A stretch of 64,000 nt of DNA from Thereva unica (lineage: Eukaryota > Arthropoda > Insecta > Diptera > Therevidae): contig OX465281.1 of assembly GCA_949987705.1 (NCBI GenBank), forward strand, positions 175,350,516 to 175,414,515, written 5' to 3'. Below the pieces are notes generated by a model. The model was not told the DNA's origin. It did not search any database and worked only from the letters and a program-made list of their open reading frames with translations. The translations under genes and the position numbers were made by a program. Positions 34,333 through 46,387 of this stretch are shown piece by piece (the first letter of the stretch is position 1; every line of letters starts with the position of its first letter).

Positions 34333-35212
34333 TAATGGAAAATTATCTGACAGGTTTGAGGTGAGCTCAGGAGTACGGCAAGGATAAGATTCTAGATAAT
34401 AGAACAGGCGGCATACAATGGCGTTTGGTAGACCGCCTTAAGGATCTGGACTACGCCAATGATATCTGTTTGCTGGCCCACAGACACCAGGACCTCAAAA
34501 ACATGTTCAAAATTTGGCAACAGAAAGTAGTCAAGGCTAAATCCGACTAAAACTAAAGAAATGCGGATAAATGCAAACACCATTGAACGGACAGCGCTGA
34601 ATAACCGTGACATGGAACTGGGAAATAAATTCTGCTACCTCGGTAGCATTATTACCGAAAATGGTGGGGCAGAAAAAGACGTCAGTTCCAGTATAAATAA
34701 AGCACGAGGCGCATATGCATGCCTGTCCCGCATATGGAGATCAACGGAGATCTAACTAACACCAAATTGCGGCTGTTCAACTCCAACGTTCAGGCAGTTC
34801 TTTTGTACGGTTGCGAAACATGGAAAGTCACCCAATTCATCACAGGGCCCCTACAAGTCTTCATCAACAGATGCCTTCGTCGTATCCTAAAAATCCGCTG
34901 GCAAGATAGAATTTCAAACGAAGAACTATGGCGCCGTGCCGGCCAAGAAAGGATAGACGACCAACTCAGGCGAAGGAAATGGAATTGGGTTGGCCACACC
35001 TTGCGACGCGAAAACGAAAATCTAGCCAAACAGGCCCTTGACTGGAATCCGCAAGGCTCCCGTCGAGTAGGAAGACCTAGAACAACTTGGAGGAGAACCC
35101 TACTAGAAGAAGCCGCAACAACTGGGATATCCTGGTCGGAGCTAAGAGCTGTCGCGCAAAACAGAATCCGCTGGAGGGCAACTGTTTCCGCCCTATGTCC
35201 CATGAGGGATTA
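34333..35212 (+). pseudogene. LINE A, C-terminal half
   Basis: Resumes at the codons after the LINE B insert. A deletion at about 34387 removes the RT motif B region relative to 60900. It continues YLGSIITENGGAEKDVSSSI, LLYGCETWKVTQFI, CLRRILKIRWQDRISNEELW, KWNWVGHTLRRENENLAKQA and GSRRVGRPRTTWRRTLLEEA, ending PMRD-stop. Followed by the GATA tail. Confidence 0.88.
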
Positions 35213-36225
35213 AAGGAGTTTAGATAGATAGATAGAGCGAATATTATTGGCTTGAGCTCCTCCCCGTGGATTTTGCTCGTTTCGACTATTATCCATAACT
35301 GAGGTTACATTATTGAAATCTTTAAAATGAAAACCATCACGTGCACGGACGAAATTGTGAAGTACAACACAGGCTCTTACAATTTCAACGGTTAAAGAAG
35401 TTGAAGTGTCAATTGATCTTTGCAGAATTCTCCAATTTGCTGCCATGATTCCAAACGCACATTCGACATACCTCCGGGCTCGGCTCAAGCGATAGTTAAA
35501 AATTTGTTTACGTTCATCTAAATAGGTTTCCCCAGAGGGGCGTAATAAATTATTGTGGAAAGCAATTGCTTCATCTCCTACCAGTACAAATGGTACACTA
35601 TCTCCGGACTCGGTAAGCTGGGGGTCAGGTATTGACAAAGAACCGTCACTTAGTTTATTCCAAAAGGTGGAGTTTTTCAAAATGTAAGAGTTACAGTTTT
35701 TTCCATAGGAGCCTATGTCTACATAGACAAATTTATAATCTGAATCTACTACTGCAAGTATTACAATAGAGTAGTAATCTTTATAATTACAATATAAAGA
35801 TCCACTGTGTTCTGGTTTCTTTGTTCGTACATGCTTTCCGTCCATAGCGCCTATGCATTGCGGAAAATTAGCCTTTTTCTTTAGTAGGTAATGGTAGAAA
35901 ATCGCCATGTAAAACCTCCCAAAGTGTCGAGCATACATCATTTATGATTCCACTGATTGTCGACTTTAAATGTAAAATGTAGATCTTTCATCGAACAACC
36001 CGTTGCCAAGTACCTTTAATAAAAAATATTATTGAACGACTACATTAAAAATATAATTTTCGGAAGGTGTAAATAACTAGTTTCAGAAAATAAGACAGTT
36101 CCTCTATCGCAGTTTCAGGAATATTTTCCGGCGGTTTGTCCATTATTTAGCGCCAATTATAATTTTTTCAGGTGCTAGAAGTTCCTAATAGCACTATTCA
36201 TTATTTTTATTTATTTCATGTTCAG

Positions 36226-36777
36226 CCAAGGCGACTATTCAAAAGTGGGCATATACTAGGGATACGTTCTTAAAATCTGAAAGGAAAAAGAAGGCCAAAA
36301 GATGTCTGGAAGTGGAGCTAAAACTGCCAAACCTTGTGTATACCATAAACAACTATCATTTCTCAAAAAACTTCAAAACCTAATATGACAATCAGTAGCA
36401 TCGAGTCAAAAGCTACTGCAAAGTGTAGTGAAGAATATCGCGTTGATAAAGACGCGAATTCGAAGCAATATAGTGATTCCATAAGTCAAAATAATATAAC
36501 AAGTAGAAAAATCGCAGCAACCACCAATCCTAAAAAATAATGCCCAAAATAAAAGGCAATCAGCTTCGAAGATGTCTCCTACAGAGGGTAAAATGATAAA
36601 ATTTATGGATTCTTTCCAATCTACATCTGGACCAACCAACAGGCATATTTCGTTTTTCCATGGTTTACTTCCACTCTAGATCAATTCCATGACGATCAAG
36701 TACATAATAGACTTAATAGACTTTCAACTAGGGCTTATCAACTTGATGAAGGATATAAAAAACCAGAGTACTACTAA
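36226..36777 (+). pseudogene. MADF exon 2 with BESS-like C-terminus (Harbinger-2 accessory)
   Basis: After a TTCAG acceptor the plus strand reads ATIQKWAYTRDTFLKSERKK and, one frame over, MSGSGAKTAKPCVYHKQLSF, the second half of a MADF domain whose first half is at 31169-31358. A Ser/Thr-rich linker follows. Then comes a BESS-like helix (SFFHGLLP, DQFHDDQVHNRLNRL) ending in PEYY-stop. Several frameshifts. The splice phase with exon 1 is off by one base, as expected of a decayed copy. Confidence 0.6.
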
Positions 36778-37445
36778 TTAACACACAGCAATAGAATCTG
36801 AAGCTTCTTCACCACATTTTTTACTATCATTACCTTTACATGATTTAGTTGAGTTCCTGACTTGTTTACTTGAAACTCAAGTTGCGTTTTCGGTTCATTT
36901 ACTTGACTTCAAAATGTCTTGAAATTTTCTGGAACTGACACTTGACCTTTCATATTATAACAGAAACTATCTTCAAATTATAATATAAATAACCTTAAAA
37001 ATATTGCATCAAACGTAATACATTCACTACAGTTTTTATCTTCTTCTTGTTCCAATACGCATGCAAAATTTCAAGTATTCAAGTAGTGTTTACATGAGCT
37101 TTTTCAAGTCAAACAAATTTTTGTCATCAAGTCGTTCGGTAGAACGACGACGGCGATTGTTATTTACCGAACTACTTACTTACTCCTAGCAACTCAAATA
37201 TCGACATCACTAAAATTTGAAAATTTTATAAAAAATAATAAACATGCTATTTTTTCCAAAGTAAATTGCTTAAAAATCGTAGAAATGAATGTTCTAACTA
37301 ATAAAATTTTTCCTAAAAAAAAACCAACATAATTGATTGAGTTATACGGTTTTATCATTTTCAGAGTGTGAAAAAATCGTTTTCCTAACCGGCATTTTTT
37401 CCTAACCAAAATTTTTCCTAACCAATACATGTACATCAGTAGCAA
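36778..37445. other. Gene-free DNA, possible Harbinger-2 right end
   Basis: Repeated ACTTGA/TTCAAGTA motifs and GTGTTTACATG (37088-37098) resemble sequence at 53900-53990 next to another Harbinger fragment, so this may be the subterminal region of that family. No exact terminal repeat could be paired. Confidence 0.35.
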
Positions 37446-38108
37446 CCCAGTAGGAATTCTAGGAAGGCCTTACCGATGGAGCACTGAAATAAGTACTCAT
37501 CTGGTAAGGGGTACCCCTTATTTTCTTGGTGCTAGATGAGCCCTTACAAACCCCATTACAAGAGAAGGCAGATGGTAAGGTGTAGTCGAGAATTATACCC
37601 AAACAAGTGAGAATCTGCCCGGACTCAAGGGAGCTTTCCTGGAGCTTTCATAAATTTTATAGAAAGAAAGAAAACGGGCAATTATATTCGTCGACATAAA
37701 ATGCGACGTTAGCATACTCAATAGCGCGGCTCTCATTCGATACGGAGGACAAGCAGCTTTGGAGAAGTGGAGAATTTAGTTGGGGGACTGCTTAGGTAAA
37801 GCCACTCTCGGGCTTGGAAAAAAAGGCATTTGTAAAAGATGAAAAAAATAAAAGCATTTCGACACCGGATCACATATCCACAGGCGCCTATGAATATCTC
37901 TTTTCGCAATGTTCCATTTGCTGCCTTACTATACCCCTTACAGATGAGCAGTTCTATAAGTACTCTAAGGTAAGTACCATAGTAAGGCCTTACCCCCTAT
38001 GACATCGTGTGTAAAAGTAAGCACTTCTGTAAAAGGGAGTGGTAAGGCCTACCCCTTACCAGTAAGTGCTGATTTCAGTACTTCTGTAAGCTTACCGGTC
38101 CTACTGGG
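37446..38108. mobile_element. TIR element, CCCAGTAGG ends, 2-bp TSD
   Basis: CCCAGTAGG at 37446 and CCTACTGGG ending at 38108, with AA on both sides (37444-37445, 38109-38110). The interior has many copies of AAGGCCTTACC/GGTAAGG on both strands, next to each end. Same end type as 57269-57580 and, with one base changed, 57855-62129. Confidence 0.75.
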
Positions 38109-38810
38109 AAATTAAGTAGGCGCACAGTGCGGCCGATTCCTAAAAAGCTGGCCAAAAGTCGATAAATCAGATTCAAAATTTCTTACTCTGGGGTTTTCGG
38201 GGTCGCTGATTACGAATTTGATATTAAATAGTGGGATGTTGTGCCTAGAGACTAGCCACTAATTACGCTTTTTCATGGTATTCTTTCTGTTGAATAACAC
38301 TTCAGATTGGATGACAATATATTAAGTGGAGATTGATCCGCACTCACTTCCGACCCGCCGGATCTGGGAATCGAGGCCACTGCCCAAAACAATTACTCAA
38401 AAATTATGGAAAAACAAAATAATATGGCCTCGATTCCCAGATCCGACGGCGCGGAAGTAAGTGCGGATTTGACACTTTGCGATTCTCAAATTCGCAGTCG
38501 CGGATTTAATTAAATCAAAAATTCGGAGTAAAGACTCACACGCTAATGAAATACCCGATGTCGGATTATCTTAGGCGCATTTGTGGTTTCAAATCCTCAG
38601 AAAATTTGTTGCGGATCACACTTTTAAAGCACGGAAAATGTCAAAGAGAGATTCGCGGTTGCAAATTTGAGAATCGCAAAGTCTCAAATCCGCACTCACT
38701 TCCGACCCACTGGATCTGGGAATCGAGGCCAATAAATCGAAAGTGTCAAATTGAAAAAAAAAAAAAAAAAAAAAAAAAACAAAACACATCACACATGTAA
38801 ACACTATATT
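38109..38810. repeat. Mosaic: foldback scrap and AGTGGGATGTTGTGCC repeat
   Basis: Positions 38195-38229 match the GGGGTCGCTGATTACGAATT motif seen at 50310 and 59060. At 38230 starts the AGTGGGATGTTGTGCC repeat also found at 40732, 41246 and, reversed, 48808. A palindrome around CGGATCTGGGAATCGAGGCC (38355-38466) and a third copy at 38703-38730 follow. It ends in a poly-A run (38754-38779). Confidence 0.6.
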
Positions 38811-40726
38811 ATGTAAAACCAAGACCCTCTCCATTACAGGCCATGAAGTTCTCTCTTGAACTAATCCAACCCATTGATTATAGAGTAAGTAGATATGGAC
38901 AAACATCTTTCCAGCTGGTTTGTTAGATGGCGATAGTTGTACCGATTTAAGTTTTAGTGATAGGAATTTTTGTTTTAAACCTCTAAAATCAATGGGAATG
39001 GGCTTTCAACATTAGTTTAATAATATAAATAATAATATTTCTTTATGAGTGCAAAATAATCATAAAATACACATTTTTTTTAATTTTGTTATTTTTTAGT
39101 AAAAATTGAAAAAAGAAGGTTTGCGCCTGAATTTAAAAAAGCATTTCAAAGCCCTTGACGCATGTTGGAAGAAAAAACAAAAGTTTCGGATCTAAAAATA
39201 GATTCCTGCGCGGGTATTCCTTTTGTTTTGCTTTGGAAGGGGGTGGGTGGGCTAAAACTACGATGATTTCTTGGTCGGTGGCTGAAATTTATCAATGAAT
39301 TAATGAATGGGAAGAGATTTAATAGGAAATAGCATCGCGTTTTTTTTAATTTGAGAAAAATGAAATAGGTTTTTTTAGCAAAAATTCATGTTTTTGTGTA
39401 TTTATTAACCGACTTCAAAAAAAGAGGAGGTTACTCAATTCGACGTGTAGGTATTTTGTGGTCCTGTTCACGCATAACTTTGTAACCCAATAACTTTTTT
39501 TATTATTGCTTACAGAGAAAATTTAAGCCATTTAGTTTGGGTCAATTTAAATATATGTGTTTACTTACAATAATAGAATTATAATAAAGAATATCAGAAT
39601 TATCATATTTCTCAAGATTAGGTAGTCGTCAATGAAGGAAGAAAGTTTCCGATTTTGAAAGATTTTTTTAAATGTTATTATATAGGGTAATTGTTTACTT
39701 TATTAGTCCGCCCGTCCTCTGTTCTGGGAGCAGCAATAAAAGATTGTTCCCAATTCGAGAATGAGGTAGAGGTTGGGTGGGAGAGTTTTTGGGTCTTACA
39801 ATCAAGCGTCAAAGTCATTACTGCAATAACTGCTTATTAAAGTCATAAAATAATACTTGTAAAAAGGTGATTTTTACAAAATTTCAACAGTGAATAACTT
39901 TTTAAGGGATGACCAAGGGCTAATTCCAAAAGAAATGTGTTCAGGTCAACCTCCCTAATTACCCCCACTCCTACCCCCTGCAAGTGGGGTGATATAGTAA
40001 ATAATTACCAAAAACTCTAAGAATTTTGGTATATTTTTGTTCATGTACATATATATCAAACTTATTATACAACTGGAAGCCTGCCGTGAAAACCCATAAT
40101 TAGTGGCCGGTGCCTCAGCACAAAAACACACTTGTTTTGTGCCACAAAAAGATTGCAAACAAGTAGGAATTCTTGATGTTTAGGTTGTAACGGGAGCCAA
40201 AATCAAAAAAGAAATTTGTAGATGTAGAAATATTGTGTAATTATAAGCATGATGAAGGATCGCAGGCTCTTGCTTGGGACGACCTGTTTTAATGAAGGTG
40301 CTTGGTTTTAGTACTAGAAGAACAGACGAAGAAAAATAATATTAATTATAATTTAACCAAAAATTGAAAGGTCTTCGTGATATTCAATATTCATCATACT
40401 GGGTTGTTGGGCATGTGAGCCTTATAGTCCATCCACACGACACACACTTTGTTCGCGCGAGCTTAGTTCCCATACACTTTTATCCGTAAAACAAAGGAAA
40501 GCCGCTGGAAAGGTGCCCACGTCGGCCGTTTCATTCAAACATCAAAGTGCGACGGACTAGAGCCACTTTCGTATAGACCCACTATTAAACATCAAATCCA
40601 CTTCAGCTAGTTTATTAATAAGTTCTATAAATAATTCGACAGTATTTTCATTCATTTTTAATATATTTTTTGGTTCAAGGGTAACAGTTATTACTTTGCA
40701 AATCACTGAGTTGATTGACCAGATAT
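38811..40726. other. Gene-free DNA
   Basis: AT-rich, no coding domain. ACCGACTTCAAAAAAAGAGG (39409-39428) resembles a repeat end that is common in insects. CACCCCCTGC-type G/C patches occur near 39965. Confidence 0.4.
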
Positions 40727-41240
40727 AAACTAGTGGGATGTTGTGCCTAGAGACTAGCCACTAATTACGCTTTTTCATGGTATTCTTTCTGTTGAATAAC
40801 ACTTCAGATTGGATGACAATATATTAAGTGGAGATTGATCCGCACTCACTTGCAACCCGCCGGATCTGGGAATCGAGGCCAATAATTCGAATGTGTCAAA
40901 TTGAAAAAAAAAAAAAGAGAGAACATCACACATGTAAACACTATAGAAAACGAATCTAAACATTTTTCTTTGGATTGGAGGAAAATCTAATGTGATGCAC
41001 TTTGCACAACAGAATTAGGTGTATTATTTTACTTAAACATACATGTCTTATTGTTAAAAATTCGGCTTACCGCACCCTAGTTTGGCCATGGAGATTCAAA
41101 AGTATCACACTGACCAACGCTATATATAATTAATCTTGAAAAGTTTTTGTTAAAGGCTTATGTAGGTTATAAGTTGTGAGACTGAATCTAAAACTTAACA
41201 AAGTATTTAACAAACACTACAATATAATCATCATAGCTTA
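40727..41240 (+). repeat. 514-bp tandem duplication, copy 1
   Basis: Starts at the AGTGGGATGTTGTGCCTAGA repeat end and includes a 13-A run and an AGCTTAAAAC boundary. Read base by base, it is identical to the next 514 bases. Confidence 0.9.
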
Positions 41241-41754
41241 AAACTAGTGGGATGTTGTGCCTAGAGACTAGCCACTAATTACGCTTTTTCATGGTATTCT
41301 TTCTGTTGAATAACACTTCAGATTGGATGACAATATATTAAGTGGAGATTGATCCGCACTCACTTGCAACCCGCCGGATCTGGGAATCGAGGCCAATAAT
41401 TCGAATGTGTCAAATTGAAAAAAAAAAAAAGAGAGAACATCACACATGTAAACACTATAGAAAACGAATCTAAACATTTTTCTTTGGATTGGAGGAAAAT
41501 CTAATGTGATGCACTTTGCACAACAGAATTAGGTGTATTATTTTACTTAAACATACATGTCTTATTGTTAAAAATTCGGCTTACCGCACCCTAGTTTGGC
41601 CATGGAGATTCAAAAGTATCACACTGACCAACGCTATATATAATTAATCTTGAAAAGTTTTTGTTAAAGGCTTATGTAGGTTATAAGTTGTGAGACTGAA
41701 TCTAAAACTTAACAAAGTATTTAACAAACACTACAATATAATCATCATAGCTTA
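41241..41754 (+). repeat. 514-bp tandem duplication, copy 2
   Basis: No difference from copy 1 was found, even in the A homopolymer. Parts recur in diverged form at 47205-47325 and, reversed, 47930-48045. Confidence 0.9.
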
Positions 41755-42394
41755 AAAAAAGGAAATCAAATGTAAACACTAAAATTCTTTGATTCTTCAC
41801 CCACGTCATGGTATATTTCTTTATTCAATATAAACAAAAGTTTTTGAGCAGCAAATAAAAACTATATGCCATAATTTCGTTATCATCGGTTTTTGTTCTG
41901 GAAGCAAATTTAGAGACGTATTCATGTCAAAAACTTGTTTCATAAGAAAAAAAATCCCCGAAGGAAATTAAAAAAAAATTATTATGACGAAAAAAAAGCA
42001 CCGCGAGCCGAAGGATCGAACTCGCCAGCCCCACAGACGAGGGACTTTCCCTAGCCCTTTATAGTCCATGGAAATGGTACTTTAACATTGCAAAAATGCA
42101 GGACAAGGTTTTATTTTTGGGATGTGTAGGGAGGGGGGGGGGGGGGGCAGGGTGAGCTTAAGTTTGAATTTTCGGGATTCTAACCCCCCCCATTTGGCCG
42201 CCATCTTGGAAAACGTATGCAAATGGTTTTTCCACTATATCTCCGAAACGGCACATCTTACCGGAAATTTGCAAGGACACTTTTTGTTTAGAATTAAATA
42301 ATCTACAATTTATTACTTAGAAATTTTGTGGTAAAATGAATAATTAAGAAGTTATAAGCCTTAGAACACAAAAATTAGTCACAATATTTTCTTT
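41755..42394. other. Spacer with a tRNA-like block
   Basis: The complement of 42000-42060 has GAGTTCGATCCTTCGGCTCG, a box B-like element, suggesting a SINE head. A long G run is at 42133-42149. No gene. Confidence 0.4.
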
Positions 42395-42605
42395 AAAGGC
42401 TCTTTTTTGTTGTTTAAATACACTTCTGGTTGAAATTACCAGACCATTTTCTCAGTTTTTGGTCTTTTGACCAAGAGCTACATTTTGAGATATTTGCCAA
42501 GTCTGTAGCTGCAGTACTTTCAGAGATGAAAGTAGGCTTCAGACGGACAGACGGACAGACGGACAGAGCCTCTGTATAAGCTTTTTTTTTTTTTTGAAAA
42601 AGCTA
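42395..42605. repeat. Dispersed repeat with GGACAGAC tandem, copy 1
   Basis: From TCTTTTTTGTTGTTTAAATA to AGCTTTTTTTT...GAAAAAGCT, shared with 49995-50212. GGACAGAC is repeated three times here and four times there. The A/T-rich end can form a hairpin. Confidence 0.7.
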
Positions 42606-42739
42606 AAAACCGCCCCTCCTCAAAACTACACACATTTTGCAGAAAATTAAGAGTAGAGTTATGCGGGCAACGAAAAAAGTGAAAAATTCGACGTCTGATG
42701 TAAAACATCTCAGTTCTAAAGAACTGATTTGAGAGCTTC

Positions 42740-44290
42740 GTTTGTGGCTGTTCAATGAAGCCAGTACTGGATGGCGTCGAATCACGGCGGGCGTTACCCA
42801 AGGGTCGATTCTCTCACCTGATCTCTTTCTAATATTCATTAGTGATCTGCTCTTAATCCGCTCCAACCCAATTCGTAGGTGGGCCTACTTCTACGCCTTC
42901 CTAAATATAAGACAAGCACGGACCAGACCTTGGCGAATAGAGTATGAACCCTCATCCCTACGAAAACTTGTACCATCCTTCCCTTTACCTCAGTGGGCAA
43001 AAAGAACGTAATAGCTGACTCATCTCTTAACATCTCTTACAAATCCACCAAGGCAAACAAACATTTGCTCGCGGGCAAATTCACGTCATCAAGAAAGTGC
43101 ATATCGCAGCTATGCACATCTGAAACATCATCTTTTTACGTAATTATCACGTCAAAAGCCTGTGAGCAAATGCCTTGGTGGATTCGTACCATAATCAGGG
43201 ACCCTATTCCCTATTACAATATTGTTAAATCCGATCTGAAAACGAAACAGCTTTCAAGTAAAAATTTGCCAATATCGTTCAATTTTCATGTAAAATGAAT
43301 GTTAATAATATTGTAATAAAAAATACGGTTTCGGCATTTCGTTAAAAAAAACGACAATATTGTAATAGAGAATAAGGTCCCAGATCTGCGATGGAGTAAT
43401 CACATATTCCAAAGCGCCAAACAAGCTTATCAATGCCTGAGATTTCTCAAGAGATGCAAGCTCCTTCAGCCAGCTGCCCTACAATCTACAAGTCCTACAT
43501 TCCGCCTTGTATTTAATTGTATTGAATATAACTCATATCTTTGCAGAAATTATATTCCCACGGCCACACCCCATACGACACATGACCCCAAACCCAAAGT
43601 CCACGAACCTTCCGACACAAACCACCATCGATGACCTCGATACTTCGGGATCATCCTGCTTTCAGACGCTTAGTTAGCAATATTGTACCATTATTAATAT
43701 TAAGTAAGTCAGGTGTAAGCTTTTCTTTCATCTTTGGAAAAATTAAATTAAAGAACAGAGCTTCAGTTTCGGTTTAGTCTTTATCAAAATGCGTCTGGTT
43801 GTAATTACTATAATTTTTTTTTATATGAAAAAACCAAGCTTTGTTTAATTGTCCTCTCAATTTATTTTAACTCATCGTTAAAATAAACTCTGCCTAAATC
43901 CTTAGCTTTTGTTGTAATAAAAAACTTTAAATTTAATTGTTTTTGACGATTGCGTGGCGCGAACCGATATTACCTTAAAAATTAGCTTGCCTTGACTGGA
44001 CAAGGTGCAAAACGAAGAAGGTGTATTGGCGATTGCACCCTTTTGCTCCTCTATATACTATTCAAGCCACTGTAGAAATGTATTTTTACCGCTTTTACCT
44101 ACATGCAAATTCCCAAGACTAGCCAACTCGGCCCATCCCAGGCCCACTACATACTTCCCCTTCGTTGATAAATAGAACACACAGTCGGTGTTGCTGGGAC
44201 CATATAACACCTCACAGATAAAACCCAAGGTTCATCGAAATCTACTGACGCACTATCCAGACTAACCTAAACTTATTAATAACGATAAAT
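42740..44290 (+). pseudogene. LINE B relic, heavily decayed
   Basis: ITAGVTQGSILSPDLFLIFI (RT motif B region) and SDLLLIRSNP correspond to 33225-33330. After two small insertions, 43385-43490 matches 33625-33735 (LRFLKRCKLL), and 43980-44250 matches the C-terminal end. Many frame breaks. The stretch 43555-43970 is unrelated or beyond recognition. Confidence 0.7.
43036..43383. mobile_element. Two small foldback/MITE insertions in the LINE B relic
   Basis: First, TCCACCAAGGCA near 43046 pairs with TGCCTTGGTGGA ending at about 43184. Second, GGGACCCTATTCCCTATTAC (43198 onward) pairs with the sequence ending AATAAGGTCCC at 43382, a 28-bp TIR with few mismatches over 185 bp. LINE B sequence continues at 43385. 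Confidence 0.7.
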
Positions 44291-44548
44291 AAAATCAAAA
44301 ATAAAAATTATTTAATTATTTTATATATGTATGTACATATATCAATAATAATACAATTATCCGTAAAAATTTAAAATTTCTACGAACTAAAATTCCTGAG
44401 AAAAAAATCTAAAAATTTGTCATTCAAAATTCGTTAAATGAAATAATCCCTGAAAACCCATTTCAATTTTTTCAACATAATAAAAAACGCTTGATGCCAA
44501 ATTTCCCATTAAAATTATTAGTACAGTCAAATTAAGCCGAAAAAAGCG

Positions 44549-46017
44549 AAATAGCGGAAATGGTCGGGTACAGGCTGAAAATTGGCACAGAGCTTCCTTT
44601 TAGGGTTCTTAATAAGGGGTTATAAAGTCTACCGATTTTCTACCCCGGGAACCTTTCTTTCTAGGGGGTTTTAGGGTCAAAATATCTGTTTTTGCAAATG
44701 CATCTGAAACCGTAAGTCCTATCATAAAAAAATGTTCACAAAGTTTGTAGCTCATACGATTTTCTACAAAAAATGTTATTATACATTTTCCCGTACGTAT
44801 TGCCATTCATGAGATATCACCGTTTTAAAGATTTAAAATATTCATATGAACTCATTCACGACTTGTATAGGTTTTCGGACGTTCATGTTGGACTACTTTT
44901 CTAATTTTTTCAGGGGTCATTCCTGGATGTATTTGGAGGAAAAATGTGTTCTAGATAGGGGGCTAACCACTAAGATACAGGGTGTTCGCGAAAAAACAAT
45001 GTCTTTTTTTGTCATTTATTTAGAGTTGAATAACTCCTAGAACAATTATCGTAAACCAATATACTTAGACTCATCTTTTAGGTCAAAGTGTATTCTTTTA
45101 TTTGATATAAAGATCAGGATCTTGAGTTGCTCCGTTTAGAAGATATGTAGGTTCAAAGCATGAGCGAAATGTTTAAAAGCCTAATGATATTTTTTTATTC
45201 AATTTAAAGTACAATCGACCTTAATAGTCACAGATAGCCCCCTCTTTTTGTGTTTTTTGTTGATCATGTTTTGTCTACTATCTGACATAATTTAGATGTA
45301 ATTTTGTATTATTGCTCCAATTTGGACCAATTGGTAAAAAAAAAACAGAAAATATACTTTAAATTGAATAAAAAATATCATTAGGCTTTTAAACATTTCG
45401 CTCATGCTTTGAACCTACATATCTTCTAAACGGAGCAACTCAAGATCCTGATCTTTATATCAAATAAAAGAATACACTTTGACCTAAAAGATGAGTCTAA
45501 GTATATTGGTTTACGATAATTGTTCTAGGAGTTATTCAACTCTAAATAAATGACAAAAAAAGACATTGTTTTTTCGCGAACACCCTGTATCTTAGTGGTT
45601 AGCCCCCTATCTAGAACACATTTTTCCTCCAAATACATCCAGGAATGACCCCTGAAAAAATTAGAAAAGTAGTCCAACATGAACGTCCGAAAACCTATAC
45701 AAGTCGTGAATGAGTTCATATGAATATTTTAAATCTTTAAAACGGTGATATCTCATGAATGGCAATACGTACGGGAAAATGTATAATAACATTTTTTGTA
45801 GAAAATCATATGAGCTACAAACTTTGTGAACATTTTTTTATGATAGGACTTACGGTTTCAGATGCATTTGCAAAAAACAGATATTTTGACCCTAAAACCC
45901 CCTAGAAAGAAAGGTTCCCGGGGTAGAAAATCGGTAGACTTTATAACCCCTTATTAAGAACCCTAAAAGGAAGCTCTGTGCCAATTTTCAGCCTGTACCC
46001 AATCATTTCCGCTATTT
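44549..46017. mobile_element. Long inverted-repeat element, 665-bp arms
   Basis: The left arm 44549-45213 and right arm 45353-46017 are inverted copies with only a few differences; a 64-codon frame is even identical in both (44846-45040 plus, 45525-45719 minus). The spacer is about 139 bp. Outer AGTACAG/CTGTACT motifs near 44521 and 46037 may be the true termini. A diverged relative is at 59380-59990. No transposase. Confidence 0.85.
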
Positions 46018-46125
46018 TTACTATTTTTCCTGTACTATATTTCGCCCATTCATTTCATGCCCTCATTGTCAAATTTCACCCATCGAAATCATCATTTTTT
46101 CATCCTCCTTGCCCTTCCTGAGCAA

Positions 46126-46365
46126 AACAATAGGAATAAGCGCATAGTAATCTATTTTTAGATCCACCGCCACTAAAATCAAAGCCGCAGCTTCTGATTT
46201 TTTTTTCAAATGCGCGAAGGGCTTTAACTTGAACAAGGAAGAGTTTATTTCGGAAACTAACCATCGGAGCATAAAACCATGCGATACTAGCGCACCCAGC
46301 TCGTGGTGCCGTAACTGGAAGTTAATTTGACTCGCGTTTGTCCATATCTACTTAGTATATAATCA
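46126..46365. repeat. Dispersed 245-bp repeat, copy 2
   Basis: Same sequence as 1611-1854 with scattered substitutions and a short deletion near 46262. Confidence 0.7.
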
Positions 46366-46387
46366 ATGTCCAACCATAGCTGAAGTC

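Larger units (their letters stand above)
31524..35246 (+). mobile_element. LINE A insertion with 12-bp TSD, containing SINE and LINE B
   Basis: GAGCGAATATTA occurs at 31512-31523 and again at 35235-35246, bounding a 5'-truncated LINE A whose 3' end is a (GATA)n tail at 35217-35234. Transposase coding continues from one side to the other. The LINE itself received a SINE fragment (31757-31838) and a LINE B copy (32199-34332). Confidence 0.85.
31448..36013 (-). pseudogene. Harbinger-2 transposase, main exon, split by a LINE
   Basis: Minus strand. Beginning at 36013 after an AG acceptor, it reads YLATGCSMKDLHFTFK. After frameshifts at about 35955 and 35885 it continues with FPQCIGAMDGKHV (first Asp), VPFVLVGDEAIAF (second Asp), NYRLSRARRYVECAFGIMAA (Glu) and ACVVLHNFVR. 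At 35246 the LINE A insertion begins. Beyond it, at 31523-31448, the frame continues (STFANYFVSPERSVPRQK) to a stop. This is a HARBI1-like DDE nuclease, divergent from the copy at 2150. The N-terminal exon is not found next to it, but a homologous one is at 54201-54481. Confidence 0.85.

Noticed and set aside
36080..36143. Minus-strand MDKPPENIPETAIEELSYFL as a transposase first exon
   Set aside because: It resembles only a short ENIPETAV stretch of the other Harbinger accessory protein; too short to assign, and the exon at 54201 fits the N-terminus better.
44846..45719. Two identical 64-codon frames on opposite strands
   Set aside because: They are the same arm sequence of a foldback element; identity reflects arm homology, not coding constraint.
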